From NCBI RefSeq assembly GCF_954871325.1, contig NC_088778.1, positions 34,050,730-34,114,729 on the forward strand: a stretch of 64,000 bases of DNA, given 5' to 3'. Shown one piece after another: positions 21,582 to 32,928 of the stretch (positions are counted from its first letter, which is position 1; each line of letters begins with the position of its first letter). This DNA is from Gordionus sp. m RMFG-2023 (Eukaryota > Nematomorpha > Gordioida > Chordodea > Parachordodidae). Both the position numbers and the translations under genes were made by a program. The notes under the pieces are model-generated. The model had not been told where the DNA came from, did no database searches, and saw only the letters and a list, made by a program, of their open reading frames with translations.

Positions 21582-21835
21582 AAATCGCATCCCAATTCTC
21601 CCGATGCCTTGTTCCCAGCGATGCGTTAAAATCGGGTTAATATACGCATGCGCATCTATCGTAAAATTGTGGTCACTTTTATATAGGGTTATTTTTTTTT
21701 TATACTTTATCGGAGTACATTCCTGGCAAAAAAATCAAGGAACTGTTTTAAAGGTTTTTTTGGGAAAAAATAGTGAAATAAAATTCATTTAAAGAACACA
21801 CGCTTTTTACATGTAAAGATCTGATACTTTTAGCT

Positions 21836-22025
21836 TAGTGTTGTTGAACTACCTACCTTTAGCCAATTATAAAACAGCGTGGCCATGTTTTTATTTAAAA
21901 AAATATTCTAATCAATCTTCAAGTTTGAGAAGACTCAACTCAGAGGTCTCGATTCAATTTTTTAGGCTAAAATCTTGAACTAAGCCCCAACAGAGGTTGT
22001 CATAGTTAGGGTTTCACAGCACTAC
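21836..22025. mobile_element. MITE, family B variant (B')
   Basis: Starts TAGTGTTGTTGAACTACC. Its 'cagcgtggccatgttttt' block matches, in inverse orientation, 'aaaacatggccttgccg' in the copy at 62158-62310. Confidence 0.4.
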
Positions 22026-22194
22026 TTTTGCCTACTACAACGCGTAAAAATAGCCCTTCATAGTAACTTTATCCTTTTAGAATTTTCTTACAATTTAGTC
22101 ATGAACTTTTGAATTATTTAATTATTTTTTTTTTAAAAAAAAAAAATTTATACATATCGGCCTCATTACGTTATTTAAAAAAAAATACATTTCT

Positions 22195-22262
22195 TGCTTT
22201 CTTTCTTTCTTTCTTTTCTTTTCTTTTCTTTTCTTTTCTCTTCCTTCCTTTCCTTTCCTTGT
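22195..22262. repeat. TTTC/TTTTC microsatellite
   Basis: CTTTCTTT units passing into TTTTC and TTCC variants. Confidence 0.9.
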
Positions 22263-22414
22263 GCGCTAGATGTTCCTGTTTGTTTAAGAGACATTTTTAA
22301 AAAAAAAGCTAAATTAATTAGAATATAATTCATTTATTAATATTCGCTAATCGCTCATATTCAAAAGGTTTTCTCGACAAATTATTTGATTATACAAATT
22401 AAAGAAAAAAACTA

Positions 22415-23141
22415 CTATCCAGAACCCGACCTGAACGACAAACCGGTAATTAGAATAACCATGACCGAACTGTTATCCTAAGTTTAAACATAAAAGGGTT
22501 AGGGTGCATCCCCTAGCAAAAATGAAAGTTAAAAAAATTATATTGAAATCATGAATTTTTACAAAAAGGAAATCTTTTTAAAATTTATCAAATTTAATAA
22601 AATATATGTTTTTATATTAAAAATTAAAAATTAAATTTAAATTAAAAAATAAACATAAACATAAACATAAACATAAACATAAACATAAACATAAACATAA
22701 ACATAAACATAAATATCAATTTATGTATTTTTTATTCTTTCTAATAAAGACAACCGAACCCGACCCGAACGACAAACCGGTAATTCGAATAACCATAACC
22801 GAACTGTTATCGTAAGCTTAAACATAAAGGGGTTAGGGTGTGCCTCCTGGGTAAAATGTATTATTTTATAAAAATGAAAGTTAAAAATAATTATTTTGAA
22901 ATCATGAATTTTTACAAAAAGGAAATCTCTTTTTAAAATTTATCAAAAAAAAATTTATTAAATTATATATTTTTATATTAAAAATTAAAAATTAAATTTA
23001 AATTAAAAAATAAACATAAACATAAATATCAATTTATGTATTTTTTATTCTTTCTAATAAAGACAACCGAACCCGACCCGAACGACAAACCGGTAATTCG
23101 AATAACCATAACCGAACTGTTATCGTAAGCTTAAACATTAG
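22415..23141. repeat. 313-334-bp tandem repeat, two full units plus a partial
   Basis: Units begin at 'gaacccgac' (22422, 22756, 23069) and share 'aacgacaaaccggtaatt', 'ccgaactgttatc' and 'gggttaggg' blocks. Unit length differs mainly through an internal ATAAAC array, about eleven copies in unit 1 (22646-22713) and two in unit 2. Units 2 and 3 are nearly identical where they overlap. Confidence 0.85.
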
Positions 23142-24000
23142 GGAAACCTTTTTTTAAAAAAAAGGAATAAAATAATTAAAAGTGTGTTTACAATTGAAAA
23201 TTTTAACAAAAAAAAATATAATATAAATTAAATAAAATAAAATAAAAATTCAAATATTCTTTTACAAGAAATAATGAGAAATAGAAATATCTATTCTGAC
23301 TAATTTTCAAAATATGTTATATATAAAAATATACCTTATTATGCCAAAATATACTATGTTTTTTCATTTTTTTGGTTTTCGGTATTTTGCTCTAATTTTG
23401 GCGAATTTCGTGAATGGTTATATTAATCATCCAATTAGACTTTATTGTACTCGCTCACTCTTTTATTATTGATCAAACGAGAATCGTGAAAGATTTACAG
23501 AGCTTTGCGACAGTTAAAATCACCAAGAATTACGATTTTTATCCATTTGCTCATATAAGATCCTAGCCTGCCTCCGTGATCTGATGATAAAAAAAAAAAT
23601 TTTCCTTGGCAGGTTGCTGGGGAATTTACTAAAACAGCTGTTTCCACTCTTAGAAGAACTAAGAGTAAAACCCCCTAAACCTTAAAGGTTTGGAAGATAT
23701 ATCCTATAAAACTTTAAATATTTATTCTATTTTTCTATTGTTATGCAATACGTTTAAATGTTCAGCAATTAACTTGAATAATTTAATGAAGTGTATGGTT
23801 AGGGTTAGCGCTAGAGTTAGGAGCGTATAATATCCATTTTATTCTATTAATTACAAAATAAATAATTGAATGTATAATAGTAAATATTTCCAACCTCTCC
23901 TCATAATTATTTTTGAAAACTTTTTCTCATTTCATATAATAATAATTGTTCAAATCAAGACAGGGGAAAAATATAGAAAGGGAATATTTGCGTTAAATAT
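23142..24000. other. AT-rich gene-free stretch
   Basis: No supported exon or repeat family. A short GGTTAGGGTTAGCG motif near 23805 is telomere-like. Confidence 0.35.
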
Positions 24001-24299
24001 TTTTTTTAGGGATAAACGGGTGGGCTTATATTCCTCTTGACCTTGTCACAGTAGACCCGACCCGAATGGCTGGCCAGTCATGCCCCACGAATTTTAACCA
24101 TGAAAATTATTTTAGCTTAATTTTTTTTAAAAAAATATTTACTTAAAATCAGGTTTTTTATATTATATTTTTGCCATAAAAATTTTTAACGCAAGTTGGG
24201 TAGTTATAGCGCTTTTTAAAATGTAGAATATTTTTTTTAAAAAAAAAATTTGGTTTTGATCGGGTAAAGGATTTGCGTAGGTGACCGTGTATTACAAAC

Positions 24300-24545
24300 C
24301 TTTTGGGAATAGTTTGAAGCCGATGGCGCCAATTTTCTTTAACTCCACTAGGTTAAGAGTATTAACATCTTTGAGCAACTCGGTTTTGGGGCCAGATGAA
24401 AGATTTTGGTAATTAGAATAGATAAATATCTATTGGGAGTAGCTTGAGGCCTATGGTAATAATTTCTAATACTCCAAGGGAGGAAACAAAAAGTTTTTAG
24501 ACTGGACGAAAGGTTTTGGGTTAATAGATGAGTTATTAAGAAAAT
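24300..24545. repeat. Diverged tandem repeat of about 120 bp
   Basis: Two units align: 'agtttgaagccgatgg' with 'agcttgaggcctatgg', and 'gaaagattttgg' with 'gaaaggttttggg'. Old and imperfect, directly upstream of the gene at 24633. Confidence 0.4.
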
Positions 24546-24632
24546 CTTTGGAACAGGCTGCTTGAAATATGTACGGTTCAATTTTTTATGACTTAAACAA
24601 CCACTCTCCCTTCTATCTTTACCCCGGCAAAT

Positions 24633-25115
24633 TTGATTGATTCCAATATATTCCACCTTCCAGCTTCTGATCCAATCTATTTATACCTTTATTTTATCTC
24701 CAATTCCAAAAGGGCTCAAACTGTTAAGTACGGTTACGATCAACAACAAGCTTTGGATCCGAGATACACTCAACAACCAACCCAGATCGGGAGACAATTC
24801 ATCCAATACTACAACGGAGTTCTGCGGATCAACAACAGGGAAGTCCCCAGATGTTTTTGGTGGGACAACGGAAAATTTTTCGTCAATCAAAATACCCGAA
24901 ACGAGATCGTCATCAACGGAAAGCGTATTCCGGATTACTTTACCAGGTTAGGTTACCAGGGTCAGCCTCCTCCATGTTCGGAAAGCAGTCCAGGATACGG
25001 ATACGAATACGGATCGGGTGCATCTAGCTCGATTATCTCGGCCACCGGAATTTGCGTTAAGATCGCGAGCGGGTTGCTGGCATGGCTGTTAGGATCGAGA
25101 TTCAAACTTATGTGA
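24633..25115 (+). CDS. Unrecognised protein, probably secreted or anchored; terminal exon or single-exon gene
   Basis: An open frame of 160 codons ends in TGA. The part from about residue 30 has exon-like, GC3-rich codons (gac, ggc, atc, acc) unlike its surroundings, so the true exon may start at an AG near 24700-24725 instead of the ATG. The chain opens with YGYDQQQALDPRYTQQPTQ, then has two similar segments, VLRINNREVPRCFWWDNGKF and EIVINGKRIPDYFTRLGYQ, which share an 'I-N-x-x-x-[VI]-P' core and suggest a duplicated beta-hairpin. A Pro/Gly/Tyr/Ser-rich linker follows (PPPCSESSPGYGYEYGSG), and the end is hydrophobic (SGLLAWLLG), compatible with a GPI signal or a membrane tail. I do not recognise the family. 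There is no signal peptide in this exon, so one would have to lie upstream. Confidence 0.6.
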   Translation: MIDSNIFHLPASDPIYLYLYFISNSKRAQTVKYGYDQQQALDPRYTQQPTQIGRQFIQYYNGVLRINNREVPRCFWWDNGKFFVNQNTRNEIVINGKRIPDYFTRLGYQGQPPPCSESSPGYGYEYGSGASSSIISATGICVKIASGLLAWLLGSRFKLM

Positions 25116-25364
25116 ACAAAAATGGGAAGAACAAAAACAAATCAAAAAAGAATCAATATAATTTAAAAAAAACCAGCATATTATTAATTAACTAGTATAA
25201 TTATTTATACATTTTATTTTTTCATTTTCTCTCTCTATTTATATATATATAAGATGCTAGATGGTAGGTTTTATATTACAATCTTGTAATCTATGCACTT
25301 ACACGTCCTCAAATTATTTATTAAAATTATATGTATAAACTACTAGTTATATTCATTATTTGTA

Positions 25365-25562
25365 GATAGATATAGTTATTTTTAAACGGCTAAACTCAAT
25401 ATTTTTAGGCAGAAAAAAATATTGCTTAAGACTTCGAGATTTCGATTTAACATGTCTAGATCTTTTGTTCCTTCTTCTATAAGCAAAATCTTCAGAGCTC
25501 GAGTAATATTTCTCTGGATGAAATATTGAGTCTCAAAAACGAAGCCGTCTAACAATACTAAT
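25365..25562. mobile_element. MITE family B, copy 8
   Basis: 'ttatttttaaacggctaaac' to 'gccgtctaacaatact', with the full family B interior (cagaaaaaaatattgc, agcaaaatcttcaga, tggatgaaatattgag). Confidence 0.6.
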
Positions 25563-25869
25563 TACTAATTGTTAGACACACACAAAAGTGGTAATAAAAT
25601 ATGTGTGGCAAACATTTGAAAAATTACATGAATAGAAATTAATGGTTTTTTTTATTAGATCAAAAAGAGAGACATTTAAATTAAAATGCTTTGGAAGGAG
25701 AGGAGGGGGGGGGGGGGGTTAAAGATATAAGTCAATTGACGTAATTATAGATATTACCTACTTACCTAGTGGCGTCAAAAAATCTCGATTTCGTAGAATA
25801 GATTTTAGTTTTTTAAAGAAAAATTATTATCTAAAATCTCATTATTCATTTTTTTTATTCGTTTCCCAA

Positions 25870-25995
25870 TATATAAAACGATGAGCGGACCGACCTAAAT
25901 CCCGAGTCGGGTCAAACCGGTCTGACTCGCTACTTTGAAGTCCGGTTGCATCGATCCCTTGTGTTCAAAATTTTAATTCGGGGCTGATTCGGACC
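25870..25995. repeat. GC-rich hAT-end-like patch
   Basis: Clustered 'gcggaccgacc', 'cgggtcaaaccgg' and 'gtccggttgc' motifs without a clear partner end. Confidence 0.25.
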
Positions 25996-26479
25996 ATTAC
26001 AACAATTTTAAATAATTTTTTCAGTTTTTCATTTCAAATACCCTTATTTTTCCAATATATAATTATAGGCGTAAAAAAAAACTAAACATTGAAAAATTGT
26101 AACTCGTCTCCAAGGGGCTCTAAAATAAGCGGGGGCTAAAAAACCCCGTCCAATAAGGATTTATGGGAAGAAACGCCACTCAAATAGTAGCGCCTTTTCT
26201 TATGATAATACTGAATGGCGCGCTTTAATTTTTACGGAAATTAGGGGTTTGACTAAACTGCAAATGCTTCGGTAAAAATTTTCATATATTATCTATTATT
26301 TGTAGTGAGATTCATTTTCCTATGATATAAATAACTTATAAAAAAATTAAATTATTAGATATATTTAATAATAAAGAAATATACATAAATAGTTGTATTT
26401 CCGGTATCGTCCCTCTAGTTCGTATTTTTTTTTAAATTAGGTTTTGTAGTTTTGCTAAAACTTAAATTTTTCCAATTGA

Positions 26480-26940
26480 TTCCCATTGATTCCCAAAATT
26501 TCTAAGTAAGTTAATTTAAAAAATTTTTAAAAATATTATAAGTTTATTTAATATTATAGTTAATTTTATATTTTAAATATAATGTAGGTTATTTTAATAT
26601 TGATTCCCAAAATTTCTAAGTAAGTTAATTTTAAAAATTTTTTAAATATATTATAAGTTTATTTAATATTTTAAATATAAAAATTTATAAGTAAGTTAAT
26701 TTTAAAAATTTTTAAATATATTATAAGTTTATTTTATATTATAGTTAATTTTATATTTTAAATATAATTATATTTTATATTTTAAATATAATGTAGGTTA
26801 TTTTAATATTGATTCCCAAAATTTCTAAGTAAGTTAATTTTAAAAATTTTTTAAATATATTATAAGTTTATTTAATATTTTAAATATAAAAATTTATAAG
26901 TAAGTTAATTTAAAAAATATTTTTTAAATATATTTAGTTA
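26480..26940. repeat. AT-rich tandem repeat inside the 1.3-kb element
   Basis: At least four copies of a 'taagtaagttaattttaaaa' plus 'ttataagtttatttaatatt' module. Some copies carry an added 'gattcccaaaatttc' block. Confidence 0.8.
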
Positions 26941-27203
26941 ATTTTTGTTAAAGATAAAAAAAAAAAGTTTTTCTTTAAACCCCCTCTTTTATTATGTGTA
27001 AGATGTAAAAGTTTTTTATCCCCTTCTTTTGTTTATGTTAAAATTAATTAAAGTTTTTTTTTCATCTCCTTTGTGTACCATAAAATGAAAGATAAAAAAT
27101 GTTTTTCTTTTTTTTTGGTAATTTTTGTTTTAAGTTAAACACAGTGAGATTAACACATATGGCTTTTGTGTTTTCTCTCACTTTACTGGATTTCTTACTT
27201 TAG

Positions 27204-27274
27204 GAGTCCTCAGTAAGGTGATCCGAAAATATGAGTTAGACCGTTGGGTCCGGGAGACCACCCTGCATTCCAAG
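27204..27274 (+). CDS. Candidate exon carried inside a transposon
   Basis: Preceded by a TTTCTTACTTTAG acceptor and followed by a GTATAT donor. The phase-1-to-0 frame reads VLSKVIRKYELDRW then VRETTLHSK, 23 complete codons. Base composition is far richer in GC than the surrounding element. Either a transposase exon of an unknown family or a captured host exon. No adjoining exon found. Confidence 0.3.
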
Positions 27275-27799
27275 GTATATTTTGAGTTTCGGGAAGTTTA
27301 GGGGGGTAGGTTTTATCCCCAATTATGTATGATAAAACTAACACAACTCGATTCCACAAAAAACGTTCTTTTTTTCACTTTGCGCCAATTTAATTTTAAT
27401 TTATAATTTCGCCTTTTATTTTCCCTATAAAAGGGACGAATTTTTTATAGTTGAGATATAATTTATTTTTTCCTGTAAAATAATTTTGAAAATCTTTATT
27501 AATCTTTTTTATGTTTAAAAATAATTTTGGAATTTTTATTTATAAAAATATCATGACCCGATCCCAAAGTACTTCAATTTTATATTTTATAATTATAGTT
27601 AATTTTATATGTTTCAAAATTATACAAATATTATAATCGCTTCAAATATATTTGTGGCCATTTTAGGTCATTTGACGTTTTTTCATAAATGTTCATACGA
27701 AGAGGTGGACCCTAACCGTATTTCCTTTTGTCTCATAATAAATCGTTTAAATCCTTTAATAAAATTATATTAAAAATATTTATAATTTAAATTTCAATA

Positions 27800-29640
27800 A
27801 TATTAAATCCACAAGATGGCGTATTATTATTTTATAAAAAAAATTTAAAAATATTTTTTGTTATATTATATTCTAAAATCATATTGTATTATTACTTAAA
27901 ACGTAAGCTAAATTCCATATATTATCTATCAAAAATTGATTCGAAAAATTGCAAGAACGCATATAGCTTTTTATAAATTACATATGATCACATTTTAATG
28001 GTTAATGTAAGATAAATTAATTTTTTTTAAATAATTTTTGCATACTTTCTATTGGTATGTTCCCTAAATAGCCAATTTGTTTTTATTGCCATTATTACAA
28101 TAAATAAATAAGATATCACAGAAAAATGTTATCGAACATATAATGTTTGTAGATTATTTACACCTAGCATAAAAATGTATAAAGATTTACCATTTTTAGG
28201 GGAAAAATATAATTTAGATAAGGGATTTCGGATATTTTAAATGACGTTATATTTTATTTGTAAACTGATATATTGATTTTAATGAATGTAGATGGGGGAG
28301 GGGGAGGTGTATTTGTTCGAATTTTCAGTTACTTTTCTAAAGACTTTGATTTGCTATTTTGAGATATAATAACTTGGGGTTTTAACGTAGGCTAATATAT
28401 AATGAGAATTGTTGGTGGGTTAAGAGTCCATGTATTTCTTTTTCTATAAATTTTGTTTTGTGAAGTTAATCATTAAAGTAATATAATTTGATTGTTTAAA
28501 TGACCATGAAAAGGGTCTTTAAGTGTTGCTGAGTTCAATAATACAAATAAATTGAACTGGAGGTTATAAATTATATTATGAGAATGTTGAAATACATTAT
28601 AAATGCTTAATTATTATCCTTCCATTAATTAAATTTTTTTATAAATATAATACTGTAATATCTTCATCAGCTTCAATTGAAAGGTTTTAGTCTTGGTAAA
28701 ATGCTATGTATGCCAAAATGGCAAAGGTTGAATACTAAATTATTTTAAAATTTTGATTATCTTATAAAATAATAGATCTATTTTAAATACTCTTTTACAA
28801 ATTAATATTATACTCCCATTAATACTAGTCTCCCTTCCCTATCTATGCTAAGAATGGGCTATTACTAATATTAAAATGCCTGATATATTAACTCATCATT
28901 AAATATTTTATTAATCATTGTAAATATTCATTCTTACTAAATGAATATGTTATGTTCTTCACAAATAAATAATAAAAACTAAATTTTATAAACTATTCTA
29001 ATTTAATTGGTAAAAATTAGATGCAAGTTTTTTTTGATATTTTGAAAAAAAATACTAGTATCTGCATAGATAAATTTTTTCACATCTGTATCTAGATTCT
29101 TAAGGACCTACCCATGTAATATAAATATTATCTTACGTGATTATCCATTTCTGATTGAATATATTAAGTGTGACGACTAGAAAAAAATCTATTGTGATTG
29201 TAATCTTTTAATCTAATAAAATGAGGTAAAAAAAGGTAAAAGAATGAATGCCATCATGTGAAACATTTATATAAATATGATTCTAATTATATAAATATAA
29301 ATTAATAATTTACTATAATACTTAGATAAATCAAGATATATAATATTTAAATTATTTTATTTAGTATTATTGAATATCATTTGCCCCAAAATAATATTTT
29401 ATATCGTAATATTAACAATATACTTTAACGGCATGACTTTGTTTTAAATATTGTATATAGCACTCCACCGTGCGTATTATGATAATTCAGCTTATTAAAA
29501 TGAACCTTTAATGTTTTAGGAGTAAATTCTGGTATGTAACATTTTTAAATGATTATATTTTTTTATAACAGTATTCTATAATAATACACGCCAACTTGCG
29601 GATTTAATATTATTGAAATTTAATTATTAAATTTTTATTA
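27800..29640. other. AT-rich gene-free stretch
   Basis: No supported exon. It lies between the two inverted copies of repeat F. Confidence 0.35.
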
Positions 29641-29800
29641 AGTACAATACTTTCTTAAGTACTATACTTTAATTCCTTAAGAATTTCTTAAGTATAATAC
29701 TTTCTAAAGTACAATTTCTTAAGTACAATTTCTTAAGTACAATTTCTTAAGTACAATACTTTCTCAAGTACTATACTTTAATTTCCTAAGTACTTAATTT
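29640..29800. repeat. Tandem repeat of a CTTAAGTACAATA module
   Basis: 'tttcttaagtacaa' recurs at least six times in direct and partly inverted form. CTTAAG is palindromic. Confidence 0.75.
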
Positions 29801-30069
29801 TTTTTTTTTTTTTCGCTACTTGGTTCTTGAATCTATTTCCACTTTTTTTATTAGAATTTGGTTACAAGAAAAATATAATTTTATAAATATAAATTTTTAA
29901 AAAAAAAACAAAAACAACTAAAATTTCTTCTTTTTTCAAGGTTTTTATAACCCAACATAATAATAATAATAAAATTATAATATTGATAAAAAAAAATAAT
30001 ATTGATTAAAATATTGACAACAAAAATTATTCAAAATGACTTGCTTTAAAAACACAAAAAACAAAATAT

Positions 30070-30278
30070 TTACAACAAAATTATAAATATTTTTGATATA
30101 ATTATATTAAAGGTTTTAAACGATTTATTATGAGATAAAAGATAATTCAACTATTAATGTATATTTCTTTATTGAATATATATAATAATTTAATTTTTTT
30201 TAAAGTTATTTATATCATAGGAAAATGAATCTCACTACAAATAATAGATAATATATGAAAATTTTTACCTATGCGAAA
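30070..30278 (-). repeat. Repeat family F, right copy (intact, inverted)
   Basis: Reverse complement of the left copy at 26265/27790 without the insertion. The two copies form an inverted pair about 3.7 kb apart. Confidence 0.75.
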
Positions 30279-30640
30279 AATGTTTAATTATTATTACAAC
30301 TTAATTTATTTAAACCTTGTTTAGTTTTTTTGATTTTGAGTTAAAAATTCCAATAAATTTTGCTAGTTTGATTAATTAAATTGTAAAGAAATTAAAATTC
30401 TATCAAACCATTTTTATTTTGCTTAACATCTTAACTAACTCTTAGCTACCATCTTTTTCGGAAATGGGAAGTCAACAAATATTTATGACGAAAAATTTAA
30501 TATCAGAGCTTTTTCAAATTTGGTAGTAGCATAAATCGACTCTCATGAAAATAAATCCCTGGTTTAAATTATCATCTTAGGGATTCGTAGTAGCAGAGTA
30601 TATTAAAACAAATTTCTTTATTCCCCCCTCCCCCATTTTG

Positions 30641-30763
30641 ATTAATTTTTAAAATCGCGATCTTAGCCAATAAACTCTAGAGATTTCGGAAAATTAGGGC
30701 CAAACCTTTTTTGCTAACTTTTCCGAAATCTTATTTGGCTAAAATATCGATTAATCGCTTTTT
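30641..30763. repeat. Foldback repeat
   Basis: Arms GATTAATTTTT..TTAGCCAATAA..GATTTCGGAAAA and their near-complement enclose a short loop, giving a hairpin of about 120 bp. Probably a decayed MITE. Confidence 0.55.
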
Positions 30764-30852
30764 TAAATCCCTTAGTTACTCAAATGAGATTTCTTTGATT
30801 AGTCCAAGCAGTATATCTAAGAGTTATTTCCTATTAGACCCCTGTATCCATT

Positions 30853-31381
30853 AGCATCTGCCAGCGTCTACATGACAGGATTTTCACTGGATGCAAACCC
30901 CCTTCAAAAACTTTTGCCTACCCCCCTAAAAAATTCTCGCCGCCTTCGACGGCGGTGTCTGCCTATTATTATTTTTACCTTTTAAATTAATCAATCTTTA
31001 CTACCAACTATAGATATTTTGTGAATACAAAGAAATTTTTAGATAATAAATTCAATTAAAACTTCCATTATTTACAATAAATTATTATGGCATTATGAGC
31101 TCGCTGAAATGTCTAACTGTAGCAAAAAGTTTTATTTGGAAAACAATGTGTAATTGTTTGCAATATATAGATTTGGTCGATGAATTGTATTACTATAATT
31201 CTATGATAAAAGTATTAATTTTATACAGCAATAAATTTTGTTCTATTTCATCTCAAAATTTAATAGATAACCCCCCAAGAAATTTATCTTACCCCCATTA
31301 AAGCAGCCGACCCCCCTCAAAAAAATAAGATACTGTTCCTACCCCTCCCACTCATGTAGAGTAGACGCTGGCACCTGCTGT
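30853..31381. mobile_element. DNA element of about 530 bp with inverted ends
   Basis: Left end ATCTGCCAGCGTCTACATGA, right end its relative ending GTAGACGCTGGCACCTG. Inside are a GCCGCC-ttcgac-GGCGG hairpin and C-rich patches 'taccccc'. No transposase frame. Confidence 0.55.
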
Positions 31382-32640
31382 AACAAATATACGATATTTT
31401 TTCTCGAATGTCTCCAAAACTTACATAGGAATGAATTGCATCTGAAAAATAAATTAAATAGATCTGACTATCTAAATATAAATAAGTAAAGATTTCAACA
31501 CCAAATACCGATTATGACCATAATAATCCGTTCAATCTCAAATAGATTGCCATACATTTTTATATTTTATGCCATATTTTTCTTGATATTTTGTGATACT
31601 CAACATTAGAATTAACGCCTTATTTTTCTAATCAACAATTCCTATATAGCACACATTTATTTTAGTGAATCAGTTGAGTAAGCGCTCCACTTTTAGCTTA
31701 TATTCGTAGCCCTGATGGTGCATAAATTTATATTTGACATTGATATTAGTGATTGTCCAATTTTTTTCGTCCTAATCCTAATAAATTTACAGGAATTTTA
31801 GCTGTTCAATGACTTCTAGCTTATTTTTATATGAATATTATCCCCCCCCCTTCCCTTTCAAGCAGATTCTTATCTATGAGCCTGAAATATAATCAAGATT
31901 TTACATTTCGAATAATATTTCCCCTAAAATTTCTAAACCTCGAAACAATTTCTCGTTTTCCCTATAGAATCGAATCCGAACAAACCCTGGTCTATAACTT
32001 TAACGGGTTCACAATCTTGATCGCTACGATTTTCTGACCATTCCTATACTTTAGAAGTGCAAGAAAACATTTTCACACTCATCAAATCCAACTTTTTTCA
32101 TAAATTAGAGATAAAAATCTTTGAAAACTAACGAAAAAACTTACTTATTTTTATTTAGTAAAATAACTATAAATTTTATCCCTTCAATATAAAATCCTTA
32201 CATTTGTCATTGATTTTGATTTCCTAACAGGCAGAACTTAGGGGATTAAAAAAATTATGATTCTCTGATCTTAAACATTTTTTTCTTTTTAATCTTAAAC
32301 CTTCTCCCATAAATTTGTTGGATTTTTTCTTAAAAAAAAGTTTTACTTAACTCATATTGTTCCTGTATATTGGCAAGGTTGTGCCATATGTGATAGCTTG
32401 CTTTAATAAATGTTTCAAAAAAGTCAATAAATAAATCGTTTATATTTGTTTACAAATATGATATATATATTTTTTTTTCAAATATATTATTGGATCTTAT
32501 CGTAAATTTTAACAAGATTAATTAATTACAATGTTTGTGTCAAAAAAAAAAAATTTTTTTTGTCATTTACAAAATAATGCATTTAGTAAAAAATATATTT
32601 ATTTTTTTTAAAAAAAAGCTACTACGATATTTATAATGAC
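31382..32640. other. Gene-free stretch with weak exon-like segments
   Basis: After an AG near 31967 the plus strand reads IESEQTLVYNFNGFT then ILIATIF and stops. The minus strand over the same bases reads NGQKIVAIKIVNPLK. Neither has supporting neighbours. Confidence 0.2.
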
Positions 32641-32644
32641 GAAG

Positions 32645-32755
32645 GATTAATCATCCTTTTTTTGGCGGGGTTTCTTTCCAGTTATTAGAACGGATTATCG
32701 AAAGATTTGATCATCTTTTTTTGCGGGGTTTTTTGCCAGTTTTGTAAACGATAAG
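32645..32755. repeat. 56-bp imperfect tandem duplication
   Basis: Two copies of 'tgatcatctttttttgcggg' type sequence, followed by 'tttNttgccagttNt'. Confidence 0.5.
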
Positions 32756-32839
32756 TTTGTTACACGATTCGACGATCTGGGATAGGGTCTTTGGCGAGAA
32801 GGGTTTAAATAACTGCCCAAAACTTTTTTCCTTTCGCAG

Positions 32840-32928
32840 CGCTTGGCCAATATCGATGAAAGAATCTTGGGTAAATGTTTGGGAGATCGTAGGAGAGGAA
32901 TTCTGAGCATATTAAATGATAAAATACG
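32840..32928 (+). CDS. Candidate internal exon
   Basis: Acceptor CCTTTCGCAG, then 29 open codons RLANIDERILGKCLG / DRRRGILSILNDKI and a donor CG|GTAAAT. Strong splice-site context and balanced codons, but no flanking exon was confirmed and the minus strand is also open here. Confidence 0.33.

Larger units (their letters stand above)
26403..27717. mobile_element. 1.3-kb DNA transposon inserted in repeat F, with 8-bp target duplication
   Basis: Flanked by perfect GTATTTCC duplications at 26395-26402 and 27718-27725. Ends are loosely inverted: GGTATCGTCCCTCTAGTTCG and, reversed, GGTTAGGGTCCACCTCTTCG. An 8-bp duplication with GG-starting ends fits Merlin-like or hAT-like elements, so I leave the superfamily open. 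The interior holds AT-rich tandem repeats (26480-26940), pyrimidine-rich repeats and one exon-like segment, and no full transposase. Confidence 0.65.
26265..27790 (+). repeat. Repeat family F, left copy, split by an insertion
   Basis: 26265-26394 plus 27726-27790 match, in inverse orientation, the continuous segment 30070-30278 (for example 'tttgtagtgagattcatttt' and 'ctcataataaatcgtttaaa'). The intact copy shows that 26403-27717 was inserted here. Confidence 0.75.

Noticed and set aside
22109-22300. 63-codon Phe/Leu frame
   Set aside because: Translation of a TTTC tract.
31986-32034. Minus-strand NGQKIVAIKIVNPLK, resembling a kinase beta-3 strand
   Set aside because: No glycine loop, HRD or DFG motif in neighbouring sequence on that strand.
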